From contig JAJDCP010000052.1 of assembly GCA_029260765.1 (NCBI GenBank), forward strand, positions 1-43,255: 43,255 nt of DNA, written 5' to 3'. The position numbers were made by a program, and so were the translations under genes. The stretch is from Planctomycetota bacterium (GTDB taxonomy: Bacteria; Planctomycetota; J058; JAJDCP01). This document shows positions 24,387-33,129 of this stretch, one piece after another (the first letter of the stretch is position 1; each line of letters begins with the position of its first letter). The notes under the pieces were generated by a model that was not told where the DNA came from, made no database searches, and was given only the letters and a program-made list of their open reading frames with translations.

Positions 24387-25754
24387 TTACTCGTCGCCAA
24401 CCACCCGCTCGATGTAGCCGCCGTGCAACCAGCCCTCCTGGACCTGGTCGCCGACCTGCACACGGACCTGCAGCCAGGCCCCCTGCTCCGCGAAGATGTA
24501 GAACTCGTGCTTCTGGGGCAACGAGACAATGATGCCGAAGTTGGTTCCCGGACCATGCCGTAGGTTGAGTGTTTCGGACGTCACCCTTCCCACCGGGGGC
24601 CGCCAGGTGTATTTCGAGCCGACCTTGAATTCCGCCCACTCGCTGAGCGCCTCATTGCCGTGCCCGTCACCAGCGCGCACGCGCCAGTAGTAGTGTTTCG
24701 ACTTCTTCAGCTTGCCCGGCAGCAAGAAACTCGTCGCAGTGTCGGCCACCACTTCCAGGCTGTTGAAGCGGGTCTGCCGCTTGCTGGTGCTGATGTCGAT
24801 GGCGAACCAGGCCTGCTCTTCCTGGCTGTCCGCAAAACTCCAGCACAGGCGCGGATTCCGCTCGAGCTCGATTCCCTCCAGCGGCGCGAGCGCCACGACT
24901 TCCGGGGCGACGAAATCGGTGTGCAGCTCAAGCCAGCCGCTGTCGAGCTGCCAGGCCTGCTCGCCCTCGCCGCCCTTCAGCTGCACGCGCCAGCGGTACG
25001 CCGTGTCGTCCTGCAGGCTCGCCGCCACTTCCAGCATGCGCTGCGTGTCCTGCACGCTGCCGCTGTCGAACAGACTCTGGCCGGCGGCGTCGCTCAGCTG
25101 CACCTGGGTCTGGAATGCTCTGGGCCTGCCTGCCGCGTCGACCTGCGCAGGAATCAGGCGCCAGCTCGGCTTGAAACTGCCTTCGGAGTAGCGGTCGTTG
25201 CCGAGGAAACTGCCGTTGCCCCAGCCATCTCCAGGCACCAGCACCGGCACGCCCTCGAGCGGCACGCGTTCGGGATCGACCACCACGTGGAAGTGGTTGT
25301 CGTGCTTCGGCCACTCCCGGATGATCGACGGCTCAATGGCCTGCACATCCGGATGGTTGTACAAGATCTGGCGCGCCCCGAGATCGATGAACAGCCGCGC
25401 CAGCTCGGCCGTCAACTGCTGGTCCTCGTAGTCCTTGTGGCAGATGTTCGGGCTGGACGTAGTGATGTCGATGCTCAAGCCATCTTTGTGGGTGACATGC
25501 GGCGGGAAGTCGCTACCGTCCGGCTTCGAGATGTCCCCGATGCGCAGCACAGGACCGTCCGGATGCCGCGCCTGCCACTCCCGGGCCACCAGCTGCAGGT
25601 GGAGGATGGTCTCAGGCAATCCCCAAGCGCGCCCCGAGCCATGGGCCGACACCAAACGGTACGAACCGTCCGTCGCCTCGGGCATCTCGATGTAGCCGGT
25701 CTCGTCAGCGTACAGGCTCGTGACCAGCAAGAGCGCCAGCAGCTTCCATCGCAT
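24387..25754 (-). CDS. secreted M74-type murein endopeptidase with SH3 domain
   Basis: A 455-residue exported protein. Signal peptide: MRWKLLALLLVTSLYADE. The catalytic domain (about 20-165) fits the penicillin-insensitive murein endopeptidase MepA family: GDISKPDGSDFPPHVTHKDG with zinc ligands His86, His89 and Asp96, and HDNHFHV with His154/His156. MepA cleaves D-Ala-meso-DAP cross-links in the periplasm. Two beta-sandwich, fibronectin-III-like regions follow (about 195-385), the second with YYWRVRAGDGHGNE, then an SH3b-like domain (TSETLNLRHGPGTNFG to the end) that probably binds the wall. Typical MepA is about 270 residues and lacks these additions. Start: ATG at 25754 with GAGGG upstream, 10 bases after the PP-loop gene. 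Confidence 0.88.
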   Translation of the reverse strand: MRWKLLALLLVTSLYADETGYIEMPEATDGSYRLVSAHGSGRAWGLPETILHLQLVAREWQARHPDGPVLRIGDISKPDGSDFPPHVTHKDGLSIDITTSSPNICHKDYEDQQLTAELARLFIDLGARQILYNHPDVQAIEPSIIREWPKHDNHFHVVVDPERVPLEGVPVLVPGDGWGNGSFLGNDRYSEGSFKPSWRLIPAQVDAAGRPRAFQTQVQLSDAAGQSLFDSGSVQDTQRMLEVAASLQDDTAYRWRVQLKGGEGEQAWQLDSGWLELHTDFVAPEVVALAPLEGIELERNPRLCWSFADSQEEQAWFAIDISTSKRQTRFNSLEVVADTATSFLLPGKLKKSKHYYWRVRAGDGHGNEALSEWAEFKVGSKYTWRPPVGRVTSETLNLRHGPGTNFGIIVSLPQKHEFYIFAEQGAWLQVRVQVGDQVQEGWLHGGYIERVVGDE

Positions 25755-25764
25755 CGTGTTTCCC

Positions 25765-26835
25765 TCAGACTACCGCGAGAGCTGCAAACAGCCCCCGGCT
25801 AGCGGGTTTCTTGACCACAACCGTCTTCTCCGGACCGGCCTCGGGCCCATACGAGACGGGCACAGCTTCCCCAGCTGCGGCCTTGCTGTAAACGGCCACG
25901 AGCTCGGCGATCTGCTCGATCTGGGCGTCGTCCATCGAGCCGCGGCTGACGGCCGTGGGCCCCGAGTGCTCCGCCGGATGGAACAGCCAATCCTGCTCTT
26001 CACGCAGGGCCTCCAGATGTTCGCACTCTCGCAGATCCCGCCCGAGAACGACCTTCAGCTGAGGCGTCAGGCGGAAATGCCGACCGATCTTCAGGAAGTC
26101 GATGTCGGTCACCGTCGCCCGCTCTTGGTGCTTGCGCAGGTCGTGGAAGCGCCGGCCGAACGACGGATCGGTGAGCAGGCAGCCCCCCGCAGGGCTGGGC
26201 CACTTCTTCAGCCCCAACTCTTTGGCCAGCTTGATCTGTTTCTTGCGTGACCGGCCTGAGATCGCGCAGAGCTTGTCGCGATCGACCAGGCCCTGCTTCT
26301 CCGCGTCTGTCGGAGGCAGCAGCTTGGCAGACAACGGCCGCAGCACACGCCCCTCGACGCCCGCCTCCTCTTCGATGCGGGGCATGACCCCTCGACGCTG
26401 GGACATCGGCCGCTGCCCGAGCACCTCTCCGGTGATCAGAAAGTCCGCGCCGATGGCCTCGCGGTATTCGTCCGCCCAGCGCAACATCATGGCGCGGCAA
26501 TCGATGCACGGATTGGCATTCTTGCCATAGCCGTGCTTGGGATGCATCACCATGTCGATGTATTCCTGACCCAGATGCGCCAGCTTGATCTTGATGCTCG
26601 GATGCATGGGCAACTTGGCGGGATCGTGCCCGCAGGCTCCCCCCTCGCCCGGGCCGCAGCCGAAGCTGGTCATGAAGGTGAGCGCCCGGACGTCGACCCC
26701 CTGCTCAGCCAGCAAGCGCGCAGCCAGCTGGCTATCGAGTCCCCCGGACATCAGCGAGACCGCCACCGGCCTGCGCGGCGGTGCTGCCTCAGCTGCATGG
26801 GGGGACGGTTCCGGTTCGGTTTCTGGCGCGGACAT
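25765..26835 (-). CDS. PP-loop ATPase, tRNA-thiolase-like
   Basis: A 356-residue N-type ATP pyrophosphatase. The PP-loop SLMSGGLDSQLAARLL lies near residues 27-42, CIDCR gives a CxxC pair near the middle, and a GEVLGQRPMSQRR segment and a SGRSRKKQ element follow. This layout resembles ThiI/MnmA-like sulfur-transferring enzymes that activate a tRNA base with ATP. The exact subfamily and modified base are not certain. Later residues (SPAGGCLLTDPSFGRR) match the C-terminal region common in this group. The start is the ATG at 26835 with GGAGGAG just upstream; the open upstream extension overlaps the transferase gene and looks non-native. Confidence 0.82.
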   Translation of the reverse strand: MSAPETEPEPSPHAAEAAPPRRPVAVSLMSGGLDSQLAARLLAEQGVDVRALTFMTSFGCGPGEGGACGHDPAKLPMHPSIKIKLAHLGQEYIDMVMHPKHGYGKNANPCIDCRAMMLRWADEYREAIGADFLITGEVLGQRPMSQRRGVMPRIEEEAGVEGRVLRPLSAKLLPPTDAEKQGLVDRDKLCAISGRSRKKQIKLAKELGLKKWPSPAGGCLLTDPSFGRRFHDLRKHQERATVTDIDFLKIGRHFRLTPQLKVVLGRDLRECEHLEALREEQDWLFHPAEHSGPTAVSRGSMDDAQIEQIAELVAVYSKAAAGEAVPVSYGPEAGPEKTVVVKKPASRGLFAALAVV

Positions 26836-26855
26836 GACTCTCCTCCGAGCCCATG

Positions 26856-27551
26856 TTACCCCAAGGCCGAAGCCTGGGGAACATCTGAACAGCTGCAGAT
26901 GAGATGTTCCCCCCAATGCAACCAACGGCCGAAGACCCGGGTGCCTGCCGCGAAACCGGGCTGGGCTTGCTGCAGCTCGAGCTCGAGGCGCCCGCCGCGG
27001 GCGTCGAGCAGGCAGGCGGCCTGAAAGCCAAAGAAGCTCTTCGTTCTCGGAGCCAGGCACTTGTAGAGCGCCTCCTTGGCCGAGAACACCAACATCCTCC
27101 GGAGGCCTGCCTCCTCAGGACCACCGACGAGCGCATCGAGCTCTCCCGGGCGGCAGATCATGCGTTCGAGTTGAGGGCGCATCGGACGCTCGAGATGCTC
27201 AGCGTCGATGCCCAGACCGGCGCAGTGTTCCTGTTGGGCGGCCACCGCCAGCACGAGACCCCGAGCATGGCTGATGCTGCCGACCTGCCCGGCAGGCCAT
27301 ACAGGCGCGCGGCGCGGGCCTACTTGGATGGCCTGTGCCGCCACGCCCAGCGCGGCCAGGGCCTCTCGCGCGCAGTGGCGTCCAGCCAGAAACTCGTGCT
27401 GGCGTTTGGCGATCGCCCGAGCGACGTGAGCGTGCTCCTCCGGATAGCAACACGCCGTCGCCGGCAGCGCGCGACAACCCGCCAAGGCTACCCGCAAATC
27501 CGGGAACAGCTGGGCGCGCAGCGTCTCCCGCTCAGAGGCGTGCAGCATCAC
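26856..27551 (-). CDS. 4'-phosphopantetheinyl transferase
   Basis: A 231-residue Sfp/EntD-type transferase that moves phosphopantetheine from CoA to carrier proteins of polyketide, peptide or fatty acid synthases. The key motifs are GLGIDAEHLERP (Asp116, Glu118 for magnesium) and FSAKEALYK (Lys159, Glu160), and GRHCAREAL and SISHARG bind CoA. A GTG at 27551 and an ATG at 27548 are both usable starts and overlap the upstream stop. No carrier-protein synthase is in the window, so its clients are encoded elsewhere. Confidence 0.93.
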   Translation of the reverse strand: MMLHASERETLRAQLFPDLRVALAGCRALPATACCYPEEHAHVARAIAKRQHEFLAGRHCAREALAALGVAAQAIQVGPRRAPVWPAGQVGSISHARGLVLAVAAQQEHCAGLGIDAEHLERPMRPQLERMICRPGELDALVGGPEEAGLRRMLVFSAKEALYKCLAPRTKSFFGFQAACLLDARGGRLELELQQAQPGFAAGTRVFGRWLHWGEHLICSCSDVPQASALG

Positions 27552-29209
27552 GGGCGCACATACAACTGCTGGACGTTGTGCCAGTTGTAGGGCTCACGGC
27601 GCGAAGGGTTCCAATGCCGCAGTTGGTCGTGCCCCGCCAGGTAGACCCGCAGCTTCAGCAAGGGAATCTGCTGCAGGCTTGCCCAGACAGATTGCTCGGC
27701 AGCATCGTACAGCTCGTGCCTGCGCTGAGGATCCTGTGCCGCGAAGGCGCGGCGGAAGTCGACGGCCAGGGCCCGCCGCATCGGTTCGGGCGCAGCCTCC
27801 CAGAGGAACAACGCCCTGCGCAGGCTACCAGGGGGGCCCCAGACCTGCGTCCCCAACAACAAATCTGCCTCACCCACCATCCTGCCAAAGGCGATCCGCA
27901 CTCGAGGCCCGAGCTCGACGTCGACCCCACATGCGGCCAGCTGCTCACGCAGGAAGTTGTCGCTGAGGGCATTTCCGCTGGTCGCGGCGGTCAGCCGGAC
28001 GCGATGCCCATGGGCATCTTCACGGATGCCATCCTTGTCGCGGTCGAACAGGTCGAGCCCCACCAGCAGACTGTCCGCGGTGCTGCGGTCGAAGTCGAGC
28101 CCTCCGGCTAGGACCGACGGCTGCCAAACGCTGCCACGCCAGCCAAAACGTTTCAACAGCTCGGTCCGGTCGATGGCATGGCCCAGGGCTTGCCGGAAGT
28201 CTCGGGCACGTAGCCAGTCAGCTTTGCAGGCCGCAACCATGGAGGTATCCCCCAGAGCTGGCTCCCTGAAACGCAAGCACAGCCCATCTTCCAGCCCATG
28301 CAGGTAGGCGAGCCGGAAGTGGTAGGGCTCAGAATAGGAGAGGAAGGGGGGCACCATCTCTGGCACCATGTTCGGGCTGAGCTTCATCGCCAGCACCGTG
28401 CCGACGCCAAAGGGGGCCGGGATGTACCCCTGGGGCTCGGTCTCTTCGTCCAAAAGCACCGACTGACTGTACGGCAGCTGGCGGTTGTCGAGATCCCACT
28501 TCCAATAGTCACTGTGGCGACGGAACAGCCACGAGGTCGAGTCGGCCCGACTCTCGAGCACGAACGGGCCCGTGCCCCGCATGAAGGAAAGGGACTTCGC
28601 CGATGTGATGCCGAGCAGGCTGAGCCGCTCGAGGAAGACCGCGTCGGGCTCCGAGAGCGTGATCAGCACAGTGTCCGGGGGGCGTGCGGCGACGGTATAG
28701 GTGGGAGCTGCGCCGAGCCTCCACGCCTGTGCCGCCTTTTTCGGGTATCCACTCGAGGACAACCGCAAGAAGGTGAAATCCACATCGGCGCCGGTGAGAG
28801 GCAAATAGCTGACAGGCTCTTCCCGGCCTGATTGAGGATCGCTCCAGCGCACGTTGGGTCGCAAGCAGAAAGTCCACACCAGGCTGTCCGCAGACACCTG
28901 CCAGGAACGCGCCAGGCAGGGCTCGAAACCGCTCGAATCGCTGGCTGCCCGCACCAGCGGCTCGTAGACCAGGTGTCGCCAGCTGGGCGGGCCCAGCAAC
29001 AGGGAGTGCAGGCTGTCTTCGAGCTGCGGCACCGCGAAGACCAGCGGCGTGTTCGAGTACTGTCCGCGCACGTCCTCGCGCACGGCACCCGCCCTGAGTT
29101 GAAGGTTCGGATCGGGCAACGGCCAACCGGACTCTCCAACGGGGTCGCCATCGCCGCAACCGACGGTGACCACGGCCAGCAGCAGACAGATTGCCGATCT
29201 CAAGCGCAC
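27548..29209 (-). CDS. ABC-transport solute-binding lipoprotein, family 5
   Basis: A 553-residue peptide/nickel-type (family 5) solute-binding protein. An N-terminal signal (RLRSAICLLLAVVTVGC) ends in a lipobox, so it should be lipid-anchored. Family features include LVYEPLV, the SWQVSADSLVWTFCLRPNVR block, and the RDFRQALGHAIDRTELL segment. No permease or ATPase gene is nearby, so it is an orphan binding protein. It also holds a DRDKDGIREDA calcium-loop-like stretch (about residue 387), as commonly seen in this family. The start is uncertain: GTG at 29209 gives a proper signal peptide, and TTG at 29239 adds ten residues. The gene leads a run of four minus-strand genes. Confidence 0.85.
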   Translation of the reverse strand: MRLRSAICLLLAVVTVGCGDGDPVGESGWPLPDPNLQLRAGAVREDVRGQYSNTPLVFAVPQLEDSLHSLLLGPPSWRHLVYEPLVRAASDSSGFEPCLARSWQVSADSLVWTFCLRPNVRWSDPQSGREEPVSYLPLTGADVDFTFLRLSSSGYPKKAAQAWRLGAAPTYTVAARPPDTVLITLSEPDAVFLERLSLLGITSAKSLSFMRGTGPFVLESRADSTSWLFRRHSDYWKWDLDNRQLPYSQSVLLDEETEPQGYIPAPFGVGTVLAMKLSPNMVPEMVPPFLSYSEPYHFRLAYLHGLEDGLCLRFREPALGDTSMVAACKADWLRARDFRQALGHAIDRTELLKRFGWRGSVWQPSVLAGGLDFDRSTADSLLVGLDLFDRDKDGIREDAHGHRVRLTAATSGNALSDNFLREQLAACGVDVELGPRVRIAFGRMVGEADLLLGTQVWGPPGSLRRALFLWEAAPEPMRRALAVDFRRAFAAQDPQRRHELYDAAEQSVWASLQQIPLLKLRVYLAGHDQLRHWNPSRREPYNWHNVQQLYVRP

Positions 29210-29369
29210 CTTCCCCCAAGACACAGTGGAGCCCCGCAAACCGAGACGCCCGCTGCATTGTTGTACCAGATGCAGCTAGAAGCCGGTCAGCAGGGAAAAA
29301 ATTCGCTCGCCGACTGAATGAACTTCGCACGGAGGTGTCCGATGGGCAACCGCCCCTCAGGAGACCGCC

Positions 29370-30965
29370 ATGCCCCGAACAGCCCTGACTCTTGTTGCCT
29401 GCCTGCTGGTGGGCTGTGCCAGCTCTTCCCACCGCGGCCTTGAGGTCCGCTCACCCGCCGCCGGTTCGTCCCAATACGCAGACACACGGCTCGCGCACCG
29501 ACGCGCCAGTCCAAATCCCCAACCAGTAGCGGACCCGGAGCCGCACAACACCGAGCGCTACGCGCGTATCGACGAGAACCCCTTCGAAGATGTACGCCGC
29601 GAGCCGCTCTCGACGTTCGCCATCGATGTCGATGGCGCCGCCTATGCGAATGTCCGGCGTTTCCTGCAGCAGGGCATGCTCCCGCAACCCGATGTGGTGC
29701 GCATCGAAGAGCTGATCAACTACTTCGATTACGACTATGCGCCGCCTGCGCAGGAGCAGCCCCTGCCTTTCGCGCTGCATATCGAGACGGCCAGCTGTCC
29801 GTGGCAGCCCGGGCATCGCCTGCTGCGCGTCGGACTGAAGGGGAAGCAGCCACCGGTCGAAGACCGGCCCACCAGCAACCTGGTGTTTCTGATCGACGTC
29901 TCGGGCTCCATGCGCAGTCCCAACAAGCTGCCCCTGCTGAAGAAGGCGTTCAAGATGCTGGTCGGCCAGCTGGGCGAAGAGGACGCCGTCGCCATCGCGG
30001 TGTACGCCGGAGCCGCCGGCGCGGTGCTGCCCTCGACCAGTGGCGCCCACAGCGGCCGCATTCTTGCCGCTCTTGAAGACCTCAAAGCCGGCGGCTCGAC
30101 CAACGGGGGGGAAGGCATCGAGCTGGCCTACCAGCTGGCCCGCCAGAGTTTTGTGCCCGGAGGCATCAACCGGGTGATCCTCGCCACCGACGGCGACTTC
30201 AACCTCGGCCCGACCAGCGACGGCGCGTTGACGCGGCTGATTGAAGAGCAGGCCCAGAGTGGCATCTTCTTGACCGTGCTCGGCCTGGGATCAGGCAACT
30301 TCAACGATGCGATGCTCGAAGAGATCTCGAACCGCGGCAACGGCAACTACCATTACCTCGACAGTCTGCAGGAAGCGCGCCGGGTGCTGGTCGATCAGGT
30401 GGGCGCGACGCTGTACACCATCGCCAAAGACGTCAAGCTGCAGCTCGAGTTCAACCCGGCCCAGGTGGCCTCGTACCGGCTGCTGGGCTATGAGAACCGG
30501 CTGCTGGGAGCCGAGGAATTCAACGACGACAGCAAGGACGGTGGCGAGCTGGGCGCCGGCCATACGGTCACCGCGCTCTACGAGCTTGTGCCCGCCGGTG
30601 GCGCGCGCGGTGCGGGCGTCGATCCGCTGCGCTACCAGGATGAGGCGGCGTTGCGGGCAGCTTCGGCCAGCGGTGAGCTGCTGACCCTGAAATTGCGCTA
30701 CAAAGAGCCCGAGGGCCAGCAGAGCAAGCTCTTCCAGATGCACGTTCAGGACGAAGGCGCCGGCTGGCGCCAGGCCAGCCGCGACTTCAAATTCGCCGCG
30801 GCGGTGGCGGGCTTCGGCCTGCTGTTGCGGAAGTCAGAGCATCGGGGCAGCTGTACGCCCCTGCTTGTCGAAGACCTGGCCCGCGCGGGGCTCGGAGACG
30901 ATCCCTCGGGGTTGCGGCGGGAGTTCCTCGACCTGCTTGAGCGGGCACGGCAGTTGGAGCTGTGA
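29370..30965 (+). CDS. YfbK-type von Willebrand factor A lipoprotein
   Basis: A 531-residue lipoprotein: a short signal ending LLVGC, a Ser/Pro-rich linker, then the YfbK N-terminal region (STFAIDVDGAAYANVRRFL). Next comes a von Willebrand A domain with the metal-site motif FLIDVSGSM and DGDFNLG, and a C-terminal domain (FNPAQVASYRLLGYENR through FKFAAAVAGFG). It probably acts at the outer membrane or periplasm in protein-protein contacts. Start: ATG at 29370 with AGGAGA upstream. It diverges from the binding-protein gene with a gap of about 160 bases. Full length and intact. Confidence 0.92.
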   Translation: MPRTALTLVACLLVGCASSSHRGLEVRSPAAGSSQYADTRLAHRRASPNPQPVADPEPHNTERYARIDENPFEDVRREPLSTFAIDVDGAAYANVRRFLQQGMLPQPDVVRIEELINYFDYDYAPPAQEQPLPFALHIETASCPWQPGHRLLRVGLKGKQPPVEDRPTSNLVFLIDVSGSMRSPNKLPLLKKAFKMLVGQLGEEDAVAIAVYAGAAGAVLPSTSGAHSGRILAALEDLKAGGSTNGGEGIELAYQLARQSFVPGGINRVILATDGDFNLGPTSDGALTRLIEEQAQSGIFLTVLGLGSGNFNDAMLEEISNRGNGNYHYLDSLQEARRVLVDQVGATLYTIAKDVKLQLEFNPAQVASYRLLGYENRLLGAEEFNDDSKDGGELGAGHTVTALYELVPAGGARGAGVDPLRYQDEAALRAASASGELLTLKLRYKEPEGQQSKLFQMHVQDEGAGWRQASRDFKFAAAVAGFGLLLRKSEHRGSCTPLLVEDLARAGLGDDPSGLRREFLDLLERARQLEL

Positions 30966-31058
30966 TCGAAGCCCTGCGTGCTGCTCGCGAAACAGCTGGA
31001 CACGAGCCCGTCCCCAGATGATAACCAGGCACAGCCCTCTCTACCCAGGAGCGCATGC

Positions 31059-31880
31059 GTGCCTTGGTTTGATGTAGAACCCCACAACCTTCCAACTCTC
31101 CACGGCAGCCTCTTCCGGGCCTTCGTCCGCGGACTTCCCGCCGCGCCGCTTGCGGCGGTCTTCGGCCTGATCGACCGGGATGCGATGTCCGCCGCCATGC
31201 TCGGAATCGGCGCTCTGCTGTCGGGGTTCTGGGCTGGACTTGGTGAGGACCTGCAGCGGCGCGGCAGCCGCTGCAGGCAATCCCTGCTCGGGCCCGGCCT
31301 CGGGCTCGCCTGGGTGCTGCTGAGCGCGTGGATTCAGGGGCTGAGCTCCGGATGGGGTGCACTGGTCGCGAACCTCGAGCGCAATTTTGTCAGACGGCCC
31401 GACATACTGGCCATGCTGATGTCCTGCGGGGTCCTGGTCCAACTGATCGGTTGCCTGCGGGCGCGGGGTTGCTCTGTAGCCGTGCAGGTCATGGTCTGCA
31501 CACCGGCCCTGGCGCCATTGCTCTACGGCCTCCCGTTGGGGTACAGAGCTTCCGTGGCGATGGCGAGCTTGTTTCCACCATTGCTCGCGCTCGGGGCAGT
31601 TCTCGAGCGGCGCTTTTTCGGGCAGCCCCTCAGCGAGCAGCCGGCAGCCTTCGACAACGGACGCTTCCTGGGCATCATCGTCGCTGCCGGTGGGATCGCC
31701 GTGATGTGCCACGATGGCAGCCGCATTCCCATCGTCCCCCTGTGCATTGCGGGAGGCGGCGCCTGGTTGGCCATCGCTGCGGCTGCGTTCTGGCCAGGGG
31801 TGTTGGGCAGGCGCCCCCTGCCAGCAGGCCCGAGCGCTACGGCTGACCGGGCGGCTTCAGAGACAGACCCCGGGCCTTGA
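31059..31880 (+). CDS. multi-pass membrane protein of unknown function
   Basis: A 273-residue hydrophobic protein with about six to eight predicted membrane segments (for example AAMLGIGALLSGFWAGL, then LMSCGVLVQLIGCL, then FLGIIVAAGGIAVMC). A short cytoplasmic start and a polar tail frame them. No family recognised. The start chosen is GTG at 31059 because AGGAG lies seven bases upstream (31047-31051); frames upstream lack such a site. It follows the vWA gene by 93 bases on the same strand and may be co-transcribed. Confidence 0.7.
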   Translation: MPWFDVEPHNLPTLHGSLFRAFVRGLPAAPLAAVFGLIDRDAMSAAMLGIGALLSGFWAGLGEDLQRRGSRCRQSLLGPGLGLAWVLLSAWIQGLSSGWGALVANLERNFVRRPDILAMLMSCGVLVQLIGCLRARGCSVAVQVMVCTPALAPLLYGLPLGYRASVAMASLFPPLLALGAVLERRFFGQPLSEQPAAFDNGRFLGIIVAAGGIAVMCHDGSRIPIVPLCIAGGGAWLAIAAAAFWPGVLGRRPLPAGPSATADRAASETDPGP

Positions 31881-32042
31881 CGGTCCGATGCTGCAGGTAC
31901 CCTTGTCGAGCGCCGATCCCGGCGGCCACAGACAGCGTGCTGTCTACGAATACAGCGCTCACACGAGGCTGCAGTGGCCAAGGCCCGGTGCCGGTGGGCA
32001 CGTCCAGGACGCCGCGCCAGGTCTTGGAGTTGTTGACCCAGC
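31881..32042 (-). other. gap with a possible gene fragment
   Basis: Reading minus directly after the glycohydrolase stop, one frame gives SWVNNSKTWRGVLDVPTGTG, then ...SAVFVDSTLSVAAGIGARQG. It runs past 31880 to 31837. It looks protein-like but has no start, and I cannot name it. It may be the 3' remainder of a deleted gene. Confidence 0.3.
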
Positions 32043-32657
32043 TCAGCGCTCCAACAAATCCGCCAGTTGGCTCGCGGCGGCACGGTACGCAGCGCTCGGA
32101 TCCTGCCCGAGAAGCTGCACGGGCAAGCCGTGCGGGCCTATGAGCGAGCCGACGACCTGCCCGAAGATCGAGGCGTTTGTGTCGGTGTCTCCGCCGCACC
32201 TCACGATCTGGCACATGAGCGGAAAGAACTTCCTTGAGCCTGCCAGATTCGATGGATGGTCTGGCGCGACATCGAGCATGGACACTGCGAACAGCGCAAG
32301 CGGGACCGAGTCGGCGACATAGCCGGATGCCCAATGCGCGCCAACATCGAGGTCGCGCAGCGCCTTGGTTGTGCTAGCACCAAGACCGGTCAGGCGGCGC
32401 TGGCGGAACCAACGCAGGAAGAGGGCTGCCAGCACTTCGGGTCGGACTACGCCGTCTGCCTCGATGAGCGCCTCACAGGTCGCGAGCGTCAGCTGCGTAT
32501 CGTCGGAGTAGCCTGCCAGCTGTTGTCCGAGAAGGTGCTCCATCGCGTCGGGAATCTGCGCAGCCGGCACGCCCTCGTACTGCCTTCCCAACGCATCGCC
32601 CAATGCGCCGCCGAGCAGAAGCCCAGCCAACCTTGCCCGATCGTCCAAGTCCAACAT
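32043..32657 (-). CDS. ADP-ribosylglycohydrolase-like protein with internal deletion
   Basis: A 204-residue member of the ADP-ribosylglycohydrolase (DraG/ARH) family, whose proteins are usually about 280-320 residues. It keeps LLLGGALGDALG near the start, YSDDTQLT (first metal site) and CGGDTDTNASIFG (second metal site). After LRDLDVGAHWA the sequence jumps to SGYVADSVPLALFA; the expected GNGAAMR-containing segment of roughly 100 residues is missing. Activity is therefore doubtful. Start: ATG at 32657 with AGGGG upstream. The upstream gene runs into it out of frame without an own stop. Gene decay or assembly collapse are both possible. Confidence 0.75.
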   Translation of the reverse strand: MLDLDDRARLAGLLLGGALGDALGRQYEGVPAAQIPDAMEHLLGQQLAGYSDDTQLTLATCEALIEADGVVRPEVLAALFLRWFRQRRLTGLGASTTKALRDLDVGAHWASGYVADSVPLALFAVSMLDVAPDHPSNLAGSRKFFPLMCQIVRCGGDTDTNASIFGQVVGSLIGPHGLPVQLLGQDPSAAYRAAASQLADLLER

Positions 32658-33129
32658 GCCACACACCCCTGGTCGGACTGCACTCCCAGAGCCGGCCGGC
32701 TCTGGCAAGGCCGATCTCTGCGGCAACCGCGGCGTCGGACTGGTCCTCGTGCACGGCTTGGGAAATCACCCGGTCCGTCACCTCGTCGAGGAAACTACGC
32801 AAGCTGCGGCTCAGCTCTTCGAACTCCGGCCACAGGATATCGTCGAGGAGCTGGGGACGCAGACGAAGCATGACCGTCGTGAACCTCTGTCTCTTGTAGC
32901 GGAAGGGCCGGAGGCCGTGGCGTCGGCAGAGGGCCGTGAACAAGCGACACTGGAAGCGGTCAGCCATCGTGAACCTGTACTCGACCGGCTCCTCATCGCG
33001 CTGTTTTTTGAGACGTGTCTGGACGCGCTCGAGAGCTTTCTGTGCAGCGGCACGCTCACCGTCGGTGGCGGCTCCAGCGTGGAGCTTGTGGATACGCCGC
33101 AGCTTCTCGATCAGCTGTTGCTCGTTCAT
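32473..33129 (-). CDS. hypothetical protein, 3' end damaged
   Basis: An open frame of 218 residues, but only about the first 145 look native. It begins MNEQQLIEKLRRIHKLHAGA, followed by a charged helix, then MADRFQCRLFTALCRRHG and RPFRYKRQRFTTVML, then LWPEFEELSRSLRSFLDEVT and SDAAVAAEIG. The middle reads like a small helix-rich family I have no name for. The last 75 residues (after about 32700) are the shifted frame of the glycohydrolase gene, giving a 185-base overlap. The true stop was probably lost with a deletion near the palindrome at 32686-32705. Confidence 0.5.
   Translation of the reverse strand: MNEQQLIEKLRRIHKLHAGAATDGERAAAQKALERVQTRLKKQRDEEPVEYRFTMADRFQCRLFTALCRRHGLRPFRYKRQRFTTVMLRLRPQLLDDILWPEFEELSRSLRSFLDEVTDRVISQAVHEDQSDAAVAAEIGLARAGRLWECSPTRGVWHVGLGRSGKVGWASARRRIGRCVGKAVRGRAGCADSRRDGAPSRTTAGRLLRRYAADARDL
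32686..32705. repeat. 20-base perfect palindrome
   Basis: CCAGAGCCGGCCGGCTCTGG is a perfect palindrome between the two minus-strand genes. It may be a terminator remnant or a deletion hot spot. Confidence 0.6.

Noticed and set aside
31837..32334. Minus-strand frame overlapping the glycohydrolase and the gap after it
   Set aside because: Only the last 70 residues look protein-like and they lack a start, so it is treated as a possible fragment rather than a gene.
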